Assembly (NCBI RefSeq): GCF_001680005.1 | Contig: NC_033560.1 | Span: 499,501 to 563,500 of the forward strand | Length of the DNA: 64,000 nucleotides | Reading direction: 5' to 3' | Source: Plasmodium coatneyi | Taxonomy: Eukaryota; Apicomplexa; Aconoidasida; Haemosporida; Plasmodiidae | Shown: piece by piece, positions 35,622-47,005 of the stretch | Layout: every line of letters begins with the position of its first letter | Position numbering within the stretch: position 1 is the first letter of the stretch | Translations under genes and position numbers: made by a program | Notes under the pieces: model-generated | Databases searched by the model: none | What the model was told of the DNA's origin: nothing | Seen by the model: only the letters and a program-made list of their open reading frames with translations

Positions 35622-36751
35622 TGAAAAAAGGCTAGGCTGTTTTAGTGGTCTCTCTTTGGGCAATCTTTCATTTTTTCTTCTTTTTTTTCTTATTTCCCCC
35701 TTTTTTATTTTTTTTTTGCTCTTTTTTTTTTTTTTTTGCTCTTTTTTTTTTTTTACGGACTATTATACGTTACATATATAGTTCTACTGTTTATTGGTAA
35801 GACAGAAAAAAAAGGAAAAGAAAGGAAAACCAAAAAAGAAGAAGAGAAAGTTCAACTATTCTGGCTCAGCCTGCAGTGCAAGTATTATTTGTAAGGTTTT
35901 GAATATTTTTACGAAGCATTCTGCAATTGAGAAAACAATTCACATGCATAGCCAAAGTTCCTATACCATATGTGCGCTTCCTTTTTTTTTTTTTTTTTAT
36001 CATTAAAAAATAGTATATTGCATTTTTCTGTTTTCTTCTTATTTTTATTTAGAAAAACATAAAAAATAAGAAGACAAAAGAAATATATCCACAACATAAA
36101 AAAGTGTTTTCTCAATATTTTTCCGGGTAAATTTTATTCTTAGGAGTAACATTTCTTTTAAATCTGTCTTATCGCTCTTTATATATACACTAGGCAAATG
36201 AAGAAAACGCAAATTGGGGAAATGAGGACATAGAAATATACCCCCCTTTTCTTGCATAAACATGTAAGATGCTTTTCTTTTTCTTAAGGTCGCGAACATC
36301 AGTTCACTGTCGAAGTATAACAAATATTATTGTAAACGGCGCGCGTAGTGTACATAAATTATTTTATATATACTTTACGGTGAAAAGAAGAGATCGAATT
36401 TTATTTATGCACTTCCTTCAAAAAAAGGGCTCCTTTCCTCTTTCATTTTACTTTTTACCTTTTCTGCGCCCTTTAACTTTTTGTCCTCTTTTTCTTTTGC
36501 ACTCTGATGGGAGTATTTCTTTCCTTTCCCTCTTCCTTCCTTCATGTAGAGAGTTATTCAAAAACATAACAAATGGAAGGGAAAAAGAAGAAAGAAGGAA
36601 GGAAAAAAAGAAAAAAGAAATTAAGAGAAATAGGAAAGAAAAAGGGAAAAATGTCATTTTCCTTTTCATACTGTGTATGAACTCTGTGCACGGTGTTATT
36701 TATGTTCCTTCCGTGTGGGGGGTAGACATTATATTCATTCAATGTGTTACA
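35622..36751. other. Intergenic, 3' flank of KIR G
   Basis: AT-rich with long T-runs (35,690-35,755) and a purine/pyrimidine-rich stretch (36,440-36,650). No supportable gene. Confidence 0.45.
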
Positions 36752-39147
36752 TCACAGGTTCTGATAACGTATATTTCTCTCTCGTTTATTATTTCTTCCT
36801 CTTCTTGACCGTACAGTAGTGTAAGGGGCAGAATATTCTGTTCTACCATCTATTGTGGAAGTGTCTGTGGTATATAATGTTGAGGTGTCTTCAGCGAATG
36901 TGTCGAAATTACGTTCTAGTGTTCTTCTTTTTCTGTTGCCTCCATTGTTTCCAAAGAAGGTATTACTTATCCAGTGAGGTAAGGAAGTGTACTGAAAGAC
37001 AGAATGAGGGAAGTAAGGAAAAGAGAAAAAAAGAAAAGAAAGAAAGAGTATGTATTATACACATAAATAGTAGACTTTATTCCTTATATGTTCTGTTTAC
37101 ACAAAAAGAATGTGTATGTATGAGGTATGTTGTCTATATTTTTTGTAGTTGTTATTATAGTGGCTATTACTTTATATAATAAGGCGGCACCTAGTGCAAT
37201 TCCACCTACGGAGAATACAGACGATATAGCAGGAATATTTACAGAGGGCGTTGCATCTGCCGAAGGAGGTTGTTCTACCTTAGTTTCAGAATTACGCGCA
37301 GCTCCAAGTCCTTGACCCGCAAAAGTAACTCCATGCAATTGGAATGCTGTATCTGCTGCTAGAGCTCCTGTATTACACTGCAATTCCTTTAGCTTGTCGT
37401 CGTTACAATATCCTCCACTATTCTTCATTTGAAACCAGGTACAATATGGATCATTATTACTATTTCCACTTGGACAATTTTCCCCTACAGTTTTACATGC
37501 TTCAGTAATTTTCTGTATATGGCGTTCATATTCTGGATCACAGGATGCTCTATTACCATTTAAATGACCTAGTAGTGTTGTATAGTCCTTGTAGTAATCA
37601 TGTACTGTTTTTGCCTGGTCAAAGTGACTTTTCATAATATTACTGTCCTGGTATATATTGTTACACTGATGTTGAACCTTTATCTTCGTCAGTTCATTGT
37701 AAATTGTTTCCATGGTACTTGAAAATGAATTACTCTCTATTGTAGTGTTCCATATTTTATCCCCAATCCAAAAATAAAGGGAATAGCAACCATCACTATT
37801 ATGCGCCGTCCTTATACTGTCTTCTTGCGTATTGCACCAGGCCTTTATAATGTCCTCTTTATATTTCTCAATATGAGAACTCTTCCACCATGTCTTGTCC
37901 ATTTTATCAAAGTCGTCCTCATTATTGCAGAAACACCCATTTGCTTGCACTTTATTATATGCTTTCCTTGAATTTAATATTCGCAGAAGTGAACCCTATG
38001 GATGTAATCAGGAAAATATATATGTTCTTATATATATAACCTCCTCCCCCCTTTTTCCCATTTATGGCATGCGATGGATAAAAATGTTATATGTATACAC
38101 ACACTCTAAATCATTCTATGTGTGTACATATATATTGATTCTATTCGAAACACAAGAAATAACCTCCAGTATTTTCTCCATATCCACCACTTACCCCATC
38201 ATCAGAAGCTGAACCAGAAGAACCTGGGTTCCAGGTTCCCGTGCAACTTGCTACAGGTTTTGCTGCTGTAGCAGGTTTGACTGCTGTGGCAGGATTGCAT
38301 TTTAATTGTTTCAGTTTGTCGTGTTTGTCTCCCGGAAACATTCTATCAAATTCGTCACAATATGCACCATAACTCCTCTTACCTCCTGTGCATTGTGTAC
38401 GTACACTGTTAAATGCTGGAACAACTCCCCTCAAATAAAGGGAATATTGCGTATCACAGGTAGTCCCCTGGGGCTTCAATTGGGATTCTATAGTTGGGTA
38501 GTCCTTGGAGTATTCATATACTGCTTTCTTCACAGTGAACATGGGGTTATCATTATTCGTGTAGTTTAGTTCCCACTTATCACCTCCATACTTACTATTC
38601 AGCTTAGTGTAAATGTCTTCCATAATGTCCTTAAATGATTTAGTACATCCACTCTCCGTAATTAGTTTATATCCCAACCATAAGTAGAAAAAATTAGCAT
38701 GGTCCTTATACGACGTTTTATCGTCATCCGTCCCCTTAGCCACATAACACCAAGCATGGATAATCTTCTCAACGTCTTCCCCATAGAGAACATCACAGTC
38801 ATGTGTCCCTAGTATTTTTTCTATTTCATCCTTTACTGTTGCCACGTCCCCAGTAGTACAATAACCGCTTTCTTCTTCCCCATCGAATTTATTATAAAAT
38901 GATTTTGAAGGTAAATCCCCTAAATTCAGTGTCTACCAATATAATTGTTAAAGAAGTAGAATATGTGCACATATATATATGTTTATATGTATTGCATATA
39001 CATATGTACATATATATACTTCCATGTATTCTTTTAACATTTTTCTTATTTTATTATACAATGCGTACAATGTTCTATTTATCATATTTATATATACGCA
39101 CACACATTGAATAATAGAAGAAAACAAACCTTAGGTGATGGTGCCAT
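36752..39147 (-). CDS. KIR: KIR-type variant antigen G, two ectodomains
   Basis: Four exons: 39147-39130 (MAPSPK), 38932-38164, 37994-37171, 36991-36752. All are GT-AG and phase-consistent, giving 616 aa. Two PIR-type domains stand in tandem: residues ~7-262 (signature FYLWLGYKL) and ~263-500 (LYFWIGDKI), each with its own cysteine set. Domain 1 ends in an Ala/Lys/Pro linker (PATAVKPATAAKPVA) that recurs in gene E. The membrane segment lies near residues 515-537 (AISSVFSVGGIALGAALLYK). The tail is short (80 aa), basic then Ser/Thr-rich, ending NIRYQNL rather than the usual R-M. The domain-1 donor (G|GTTATTTC) lies at the same place as in C and H, and a stronger-looking GTAAGT ~40 bases earlier does not fit the phase. 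Confidence 0.83.
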
Positions 39148-39659
39148 GGTTCATGTGTATCTATATAATTAATAAATTTGTATTAGAACTTTTCAACGTA
39201 TATAATAAATATGTAAAAATTTTGGTTCATTCTATGCTTCCAAATGTTAAATTTTTATTCCCAGGTAACGCATATTCCTTCATTCTTCAATAATAACAAT
39301 AATATATCATACACATGTACCAAATGTTTATATGTATACAGTTAATGCAAAAGTAGGAGTAAATGTGCTGTAACAGCAATATAAGAAATAGTATGGAGTG
39401 AAACATGTGGTGTACATTATTAAATTATGCTTTTTTATAATTAAGGGACCTAATTGAAAAATGTTAACAAATAATGTATAATTTAAAAAAAAAAGAGTAC
39501 TTATCTTCCCCTTCACTTTTCAAATGTGCACACTACATTTATATACTCAGTGAAAAAGGTATGTGTACATCACAATACAATTTCACTCTCAATACCAAAT
39601 ATAATGCAAGTATATAGAGAGAAAAAAGAAGAAGAAGGGGAGTACAGCATAATGCAGAA

Positions 39660-39721
<62 letters not shown>

Positions 39722-40850
39722 TCACATATTTTTTCTGTTCAAAAGAGAGAGAGTGAAAATTCTGTTTCTGTTGGTGTGTACGCACACATTCCTTATTTAT
39801 TCATTCCTTTCTTCTCTTTCCTTCTTTTTTTCTTATATTATTATTGTGTGAGTTGATTCATTGTTATATTACTTTTTTATTACTGTTATTTGTTCATTTC
39901 CTTTTAAGATATCATTCTTCACCTTAAAAAAGGGAAGAATTTAGAATTATGTTCTTTGGTTTAGAAAAAATATTTTACACTTAAAATTTCTATGGGAGCT
40001 TTCTTATATAGTGCATATACCTATTTTATATTAAGCACTCAACTTTTTTTTAATCGTGCATATGTGCTTATGAATATTTCCTATGGAATATACACTTATA
40101 AAGGGAAGTATGAAGTGATTCTATACTTATTCAGTTCTTCTTCGTGTATGAACAGAAATATGTACATGTGTCCCTATAAATTAGTATCCTCCTTTTTTGA
40201 TTTTTGCATGCTTTATATTTATTCGGTGTTCATGACTCCCCCCTTTCCCCTTCCTTCCTTAGGAAAGTGATATTCCCTTCCTCAAGGAGGAGGTGTTGTT
40301 CTTTTCCTTCCCTTCCTTCTCATTAGGGAAGGTGATGTTCCTTCTCTTCCTTCAGGAAAGGTCATTCCTTCCCTTCCTTTCTTTTCCTTCTTTAGGGAAG
40401 GCAATATTCCCTTCCTTCTTTCAGGAAGGCAATGTTGTTCCCTTTTCTTCTCCTGACGAAGGAATTCTTCTTCTTTCTCCTTCCCTTTCAGAAGGAAAGA
40501 GAAGGAATAGTTGTTTCCCTCCCCCTTCCTCAAGAGGGTAATGTTGTTCCTTTCCTTCCTTCCCCTTATGAATGTAATATATCTCCTTTCGGGAAAGGAC
40601 ATTCCTTCCCTTTCCTTTCCTTTCCTTTCCTTTCCTTTCTTCTTCCTCCATAGACATCCCTTTCCGTACTTCCTCCTCCATAGAACCTCCTTTTCTTCCT
40701 TAGACACCCTTCTCCACCCCTAACAAAACACCTACCTTCCCTAACAATCCACCTACCACCTAACAACCCACCAACTACCCCACCACATAACACCAACACT
40801 CTCCCACGACTAATCCCACATTTTACCACACCTAACACTTCATTCTAAAA
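39148..40850. repeat. Upstream of KIR G: (TA)n tract and AAGGGAAGG-rich DNA
   Basis: AT-rich DNA containing a perfect (TA)n run of ~58 bp (39,661-39,719). Next comes a C/T-rich region (40,240-40,680) of degenerate TTCCCTTCCTTC(A/T)GGAA units, then CCTACCACCTAACAACCC repeats up to the telomere-like array. The Lys/Glu/Gly-rich frames here are repeat artefacts. Confidence 0.7.
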
Positions 40851-40859
40851 ACTTTAAAT

Positions 40860-41460
40860 CTTTCACGCACCTATACATAAACCTTAAACAATAAACCCTG
40901 AACTCTAAACCTTGAAACCTAAAACCTGAACCCTAAACACTGAAAACTGAATTTTGAACCCTAAATCCTGAACCCTGAACATTGAACCTTAAATCCTAAA
41001 CCCTAAACCCTAAATCGCGAACCCTGAAGCCTAAGCCTAAAACCTAAACCTTAAACAGAAAACCTAAGCCTTAAACCTTAAACCCTGAACCCTAAATCCT
41101 AAGGCTTAAACTCTAAACCCTAAGTCCTAAACCCTAAGACCTAAGGACTAAACCCTAAACCCTAAAACCTGAACGCTAAACCTTGAACCCTGAATCCTAA
41201 ACCCTGAACCCTAAACTCTAAAAACTAAAACCCTGAACGCTGAACCATCAATATTAAACCCTGAAAGATAAACCCAGAACGCAAAGATTTAAACCCTAAA
41301 CCCTGAACGCTAAACCTTGAACCCTGAATCCTAAACCCTGAACCCTAAACTCTAAAAACTAAAACCCTGAACGCTGAACCATCAATATTAAACCCTGAAA
41401 GATAAACCCAGAACGCAAAGATTTAAACCCTAAACCCAATACCCTAAACCCTTAACTATT
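40860..41460 (-). repeat. Telomere-like array, C-rich strand on +, with 134-bp duplication
   Basis: Degenerate CCCTAAA / CCCTGAA heptads upstream of KIR H. Within it, 41,171-41,304 is followed by an apparently exact second copy at 41,305-41,437 (both run from GAACGCTAAACCTTGAACCC to AAAGATTTAAACCCTAAACCC). Confidence 0.88.
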
Positions 41461-42060
41461 AACTAGAATATATATATGTTAAAAGGAATATGTTTTTCGA
41501 TTACAACACTCATTTAAGTGAAAGGAAGAAAATAGGGCATATTATACGTGGAAAGTATAGTACACACTAAAAGAAGGGAAGGAAAACTGTTGCAGTAACA
41601 TAATATATGTTGTTAGTATAGGAGAGTTAGTTGTATAATATGGTTATCATAGGGGAAAAGAAAGATTAGCACACTAATATGTAAAGTATAATGTGTATTA
41701 AAAAGAGAAAGTGTGATGGGGTTCGTACAATATAATGTATATTTTTTAGTATGAAGAAGTTTTTCCTAGTATAACTATTAGGAGGATGAGAAGAGAAGGA
41801 AGGAAAAAATTATTATTACCTATCAATCATAAATAGGAAGGGAGATGTACTGCAGGATAATAATGCAGGAACTCGTATGGTCCTTTTTTTTCAGTGCAAT
41901 TAATTCAACTTTTAGTATTATATACTGTTGACATATTCTAGGAATATATGATCCTTACCACATATTCATATAAGTGTGCATATTTAGCAGGAATAAGTAC
42001 CTCATATATATATGAACTGCACTATATATATGTGTTAACAATTTTTAATTAACCTTCCTT
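41460..42060 (+). promoter_or_regulatory. Conserved upstream region of plus-strand two-domain KIR genes, copy 2
   Basis: Counterpart of 14,450-15,060. It starts at the array edge with ACTAGAATATATATA and runs ~600 bp with the same order of landmarks. It lies ~0.5-1.1 kb upstream of the KIR H start codon. Confidence 0.5.
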
Positions 42061-42603
42061 TTAATAATTAAGTACATAATGAGTAGTACAAATATGTGAA
42101 AGTTTTATTTTATCCAAAAAAAGAGAAGGAAATCATATTATTATATATATGTAAATCAGCTAGGGCTTGTAAATATTAACGTCATTTTCCGAACATTCAA
42201 GCACAATACAATAGAGTACATTGTATAAATAAGGGACGTGTGGAAGGGTGTGTTCCCTTTTTTTTTCTTCTTCTACTTTGTTAATCATGTATTTTCCTTC
42301 CTTTTTAATTATATATATACGTGTGTGATTATTTTGATGCGTATGTGTGTATATGTAGTGTATATTATATCGTATTCCTTTGAAGAAAGTTAAAAGGATT
42401 ACACATTTTCTTAAAAGGGAAGAAGAGTACAAAATTTTTGATATATATATACAAGTTCCAAATGGTAGATGCCCACCTCCATTTTTCCCCTTCAGAATAT
42501 ATATAAAGTGAAAAATCTCACACATGTGTTTATATTCTTTATGAATAAGTAGGAAGGGGCAACTTCAGTGGAATTTTGATTTGTACAGGAATGTATGCAA
42601 AAA
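42061..42603. other. Leader region of KIR H
   Basis: AT-rich DNA before the first exon, with no other gene. Confidence 0.45.
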
Positions 42604-44836
42604 ATGGTCGGAGAGAAGACAAGAGTAACGGTTTGTTCCTTTTTTTCGGAGTACATAATTTAATAAAGTGTATATAATAATTTATCTATGATATAAAGAA
42701 TAAGTGGGAGATACATAGAAGCATATATATATCATGCCCATTATATTTATAGGTACAACAATTGGAAGGTGTACCTTCGAAATCGCTGTTCTATGATAAA
42801 TTCAAAAAGGGTGAAGATTGTTATGACGGTTCCACAGATGGCATAAAGCGTGAATTAGAAACAAAATTGGGGAAGTATACGCATGCTAGGAATGAGATTG
42901 ATAAGATTGTGAGGGGGATTTGTTCTGCATTAAAAATGTCAGAAGATGAGAGTGGACAATACCCCAATGGACGCTGTAATTTCTTCTACTATTGGTTTGG
43001 GGATATAATATCTAATGGGCCGGATAAGGGTTCATTCTCGAACATAATAGATAGTGTTCTTACGGACTTAGAGGATTTTTTTAATTCACGCGGGTGCAAA
43101 ATTTTGGATACTTATAATATGGACATGGATACATTCATTGAGAGGAAAATAATATATGATTATTTTCGGGATTCCTCACATATAAGAAGTAAATTAGTGA
43201 GCACTGACAGTTCTTGTACTGACGAATATGTTAACTACCTAAGGGGCATTACTAAGATATATGAGAAAGTACATAAGGAATGTAGGGACGGCACTAACAG
43301 TAGTGATCCGTATTGTGAAAATTTTAAAGGGAAGAATGAGCAACATGATCCACAGAACCTATTACAAGAGGTTTATGCCCTGAAAGAAACATCGAAACCT
43401 GAAGCAACGGCGGAAAGTAGACAACAAATACTGAAGGTTATCTCTTGTTCGTAGTGAATACATAAACATTATTCATGTAATATTGTATCTACAGTGTAAT
43501 GTAAATATACAGAGTATGCATATTCCCCCAATTGCATTCATAGGAACGGTGTTCGGTTAAGCTACCATCAGGGAGGGTATACTGTGAATTGGATGGAACC
43601 GATAATGAATGTAGTAATGGTTCCGCGCAAAACGTACAAAGTGCTCTGAAGACAGACAATAATACTCAGAAGTATGCCGAACAAATTGTAAAAGGCTGGT
43701 GTCATGCATTCAAGAGAGACAATGACGTTTTGCCAAATGAGCACCGCTGTAGTTATTTATATTATTGGACAGGGAATACATTATTGAGCGGGCTAAATGA
43801 TCCTGATAAATTGTCTAACGCCATGAGTACGACCTACCAGAAATTGGAACAGTTGGAAAATAAACTTGAGTGCAATAATAAATACCCTGGTATTAGTAAA
43901 GACATTTTCAATAACATGGAAAAAGTATACAATTACACTCAGGACTATGCAAATATAAGAAAATGCGTAGAGGGTCCCGCGCCTCCGGGGCCCACTTGTA
44001 CTGAGGACTATCACGGTTACTTGCAAAAAGTTGCTTCAGCTTATGATTATATGATTAAGGTATGTAAAGATAAGAGCACAGAGACATGGTGTCAAGAATT
44101 CAGTAGAATAGTTGCTACACATAGTTTTGATGAACTATTTAAATTAAAGTGCAAATTAAAATACACCTCAGATTGTACAAATATCCCTGCTGCTATATTG
44201 GGTACATTGACCTCGATAAGCTTACCAGCAATTGTCACTTTTTTCTTATATAAGGTAAATAGTACAATAGTAATAATATATTATGTACATAGAACATTAG
44301 AATAATATACACGCGCACACACATACACATACATATGTCCATCATAATATTTTTTGTAAAAAGGGCAAAAAATATATTCATCATACCTCCTCAAAGTGGT
44401 ATGTTAACACATACGCAGTAATGTGTACATTGGTAATACATATGTGCTTGATTTTTTTTCTTTCTTCTTACATTCTTTTTTCCACATTCCCCCACTACTA
44501 CTCCTTTTTTTCCTCCATTTTTTTTTCCTTCCTTCTTTTTTTATTTTTATTCAGTATAATCTCTTACCTTCCTGGGTACATAGTCATTTCGGAAACAGCA
44601 ATAAAGGAAGAAGAAAAAGGAGGTCCATCGCTCCTAACTTTAGTACGTACAGAGACCAGTCTGCGGAGGTTTCAACAACATATTCCACAGAGAATTCAAC
44701 ATTCGACTCTACAGATGGATTCACTATATATAATGATCGATCACCTGGACGACGACCACCACCTCAAAGAAGAGAAGGAGCTAATATGCCAAATCAACAT
44801 GGACGAAGAAATAATATAGCTTATCAACGTATGTAA
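42604..44836 (+). CDS. KIR: KIR-type variant antigen H, two ectodomains
   Basis: Four exons: 42604-42624 (MVGEKTR), 42753-43436, 43544-44254, 44555-44836. Phase 0 throughout, giving 565 aa. Domain 1 (~8-235) has FYYWFGDII and domain 2 (~236-460) has LYYWTGNTL. The membrane segment follows (ILGTLTSISLPAIVTFFLYK). The tail is 93 aa, basic (KGRRKRRS) then Ser/Thr-rich, ending NNIAYQRM. Same exon plan as the broken KIR C, with which it shares a near-identical DNA patch just before the membrane segment (44,145-44,202). The upstream telomere-like array and conserved upstream region are also shared with C. The first exon rests on a weaker donor (GTAACG) and is the least certain part. Confidence 0.84.
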
Positions 44837-45450
44837 AACACAACACACACATCATTAAATGTATAGAACACATACATACACATCACATTGTGTGTGGAAT
44901 GTAACACACTATGGAATGTAGAACGTCACATTGTAATGTGATGTCTACCTCGCCACGGACGTGGGACATAAATAACCGCTAAAAGCTCATATAGTGTACA
45001 ATGTTACAATGGCATTCCTTCCCTTTGTTCCTTTTTTTTCATTTTCTTTTTCTTTTTTTTTTTTTGTGTTGTATGGAAGTGTTTACATTGATCATGTGTA
45101 AACAATATAAGTGAAAAAAAAAATTTTCTTTCACTTCATTGAATTGTTGGGAAATTTCTTCCAGCCAAGATCCAAAATATGTTCATTAAATTTTTTTGTT
45201 ACAAATTTTTGTCTTTGTAATTTTTTTTATCTTAATAATTTATTTTTTCATAATTCCAATTATGGACATTTGAAAAGTGTTCCAAATTGTTCGCGAACCT
45301 ATTCCCGAAGGTGCGCAAAAAAAAAAAAAAGCGTCCATACAAAAGAGTGTGTTCTTACCAAAAAAAAAAAAAAAAAGAAGAACGGAACTGTGTGTACATT
45401 TACACAAATTTTTTTACTATGTCACATGTGTGCTTCACTTCTCCTCCTCG
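44837..45450. other. 3' flank of KIR H
   Basis: AT-rich. Bases 45,290-45,450 resemble the KIR B 3' flank (10,530-10,690). No gene. Confidence 0.5.
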
Positions 45451-45748
45451 GCAAAAAAAAAAACTACGTTCATATATGTGTATACACACATGCGTACGCT
45501 ACAACGCCGCTCGCCTGGCCATGTCGAATGGAAGCGCAAACTTTTTTTCAAACAAGTTGGTCATACACAAATCAGTTGGAATGAAAAGTGGAGTAAAAAA
45601 GTAAAAAAAGAAGTATAACGTGGGAACGGATCAAAATGCCACATAAAAAAAAAAAAAAAGCAATAAGTTAAAAAAAAAAAGTAACAATTGCAGGGGGAGT
45701 ATCCCCGGCGCGCCCTCAGAAAAGAACGCAAATTTACCTCGCTCCCCA
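45451..45748 (-). repeat. Duplicated DNA from downstream of YIF1, copy 3
   Basis: Carries the same landmark series as 52,330-52,613 (TGTGTATACACACATGCGTACG, GTCGAATGGAAGCGCAAAC, AAACAAGTTGGTCATACACA, GGGGGAGTATCCCCGGCGCG). Confidence 0.8.
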
Positions 45749-45984
45749 TCAGGCGAAATATGGCGTCAAAATCCAGCACAAAAAAATTTGGGAAAGAGAA
45801 AATATGAGAATCAGAATGTTAATCCGCTTGACGTTTAAGTGGTTTGACAAGCTGGAGTCATCGTGAACGTAGAGGTGGATGGACTTAAACAGCTGCATCA
45901 TCTGCACACTGACTGTTACGTAAAAGTAAATCTGCGTCAAGCGACACATGGTGGGGCTATTTAGGAAAAGGACAACACAACGGG
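45749..45984 (-). pseudogene. YIF1 3'-end fragment, copy 3 (open)
   Basis: The last ~66-70 codons of YIF1 in an open frame to the terminal stop. Homology to the intact gene goes about 20 bases further into the coding sequence than in copies 1 and 2 (CTATTTAGGAAAAGGACAACAC versus CTATTCAGGAAAAGGACGACAC). The junction with the 3' flank block is therefore not the same event, or has been altered. Confidence 0.85.
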
Positions 45985-47005
45985 AGGCACATTTTACTCA
46001 GGCACAGTGTGTGCAGGAAATGCAGTGCGAGGTAGCTTGACAAAAAAAAAACGAAAAAAAAATACGAACGTATGCACAAACTTCAGGCGTCCATATGGGC
46101 ACACCAGTAAAACCAAGCCCAAGGAACCATTATCCCCTCAAAGCGTACATAAGACACATAACCGCGTTTAGGTGTAATTTTCCAACCAGGTGCACATGAC
46201 CATTTCTTCTTTGGGTAGAAGAGCTCGGGAAATTCGTTCGCGCTAAGGTGCTGGCGAATTTTCCAGGTCGCACCTTAGCAGAAGACAAAAAAATAAAAAA
46301 AATAATAAAACAATAAAAAAGAGTGTTCATCAGAAAATACAAATTCTAAGGGAGATGACACCCTACGTGCAGGGTACAATATGGCGTGAAGGGAATTACT
46401 GAACTGAAATATGACTAGTATACAGCTCATAATATTTAATAATTTTTTTTTTTAGGATACATTTTTTTCCTTTTCCTTTCATTCTCCTATATTATTCCTT
46501 TTCTGAATTCTTTAGCATATTAATTTCTCCTTAGAACTTTCTTCTTTTGTCAATTATTTCAAAACTTTCTTATGTTTTTTCCTCTTTTTATATAAATTAT
46601 TTTTTCATATTTTCCTCTGAAATATACTCTGTTTAATTCTATTACTCTGTGACTAGGACTCCCTAATTATGTATTCCGTTTATTTGTAATAACAGTTTTT
46701 GCCATAACCGTAATTCTCCCATAATTATTGTGAAAATTTTTGCTTTTCTATATTTTTTTCCCATTTGTTCCTTCCCTTAGCTTTCCCTAGGTAGCTTTAT
46801 CTTTTTACATTCTACATGAAATATATTATTCATGTGCACAATGTGCGTGTAATGACAGCATTCATTTTACATATGAAATTCTGTAAATTATAATAATTTG
46901 GAAGGGCATTGTGGTGTACTAATTATAATTAATGAGAAGAGGTACGTTCCATACAAGGTATAATTCAGATTACGCTGTACGGTATTCATAACTTTAAGGA
47001 GAACA
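45985..47005. repeat. Variant-gene 3' flank block, copy 4
   Basis: Copy of the block at 2500-3545, here the 3' flank of gene E. It is very close to copy 2, including the last ~200 bases before the tail exon. Confidence 0.8.

Noticed and set aside
40282..40838. Lys/Glu/Gly-rich and Ser/Phe-rich frames
   Set aside because: Translations of the TTCCTTCC / GGAAGGAA repeats upstream of KIR G and H.
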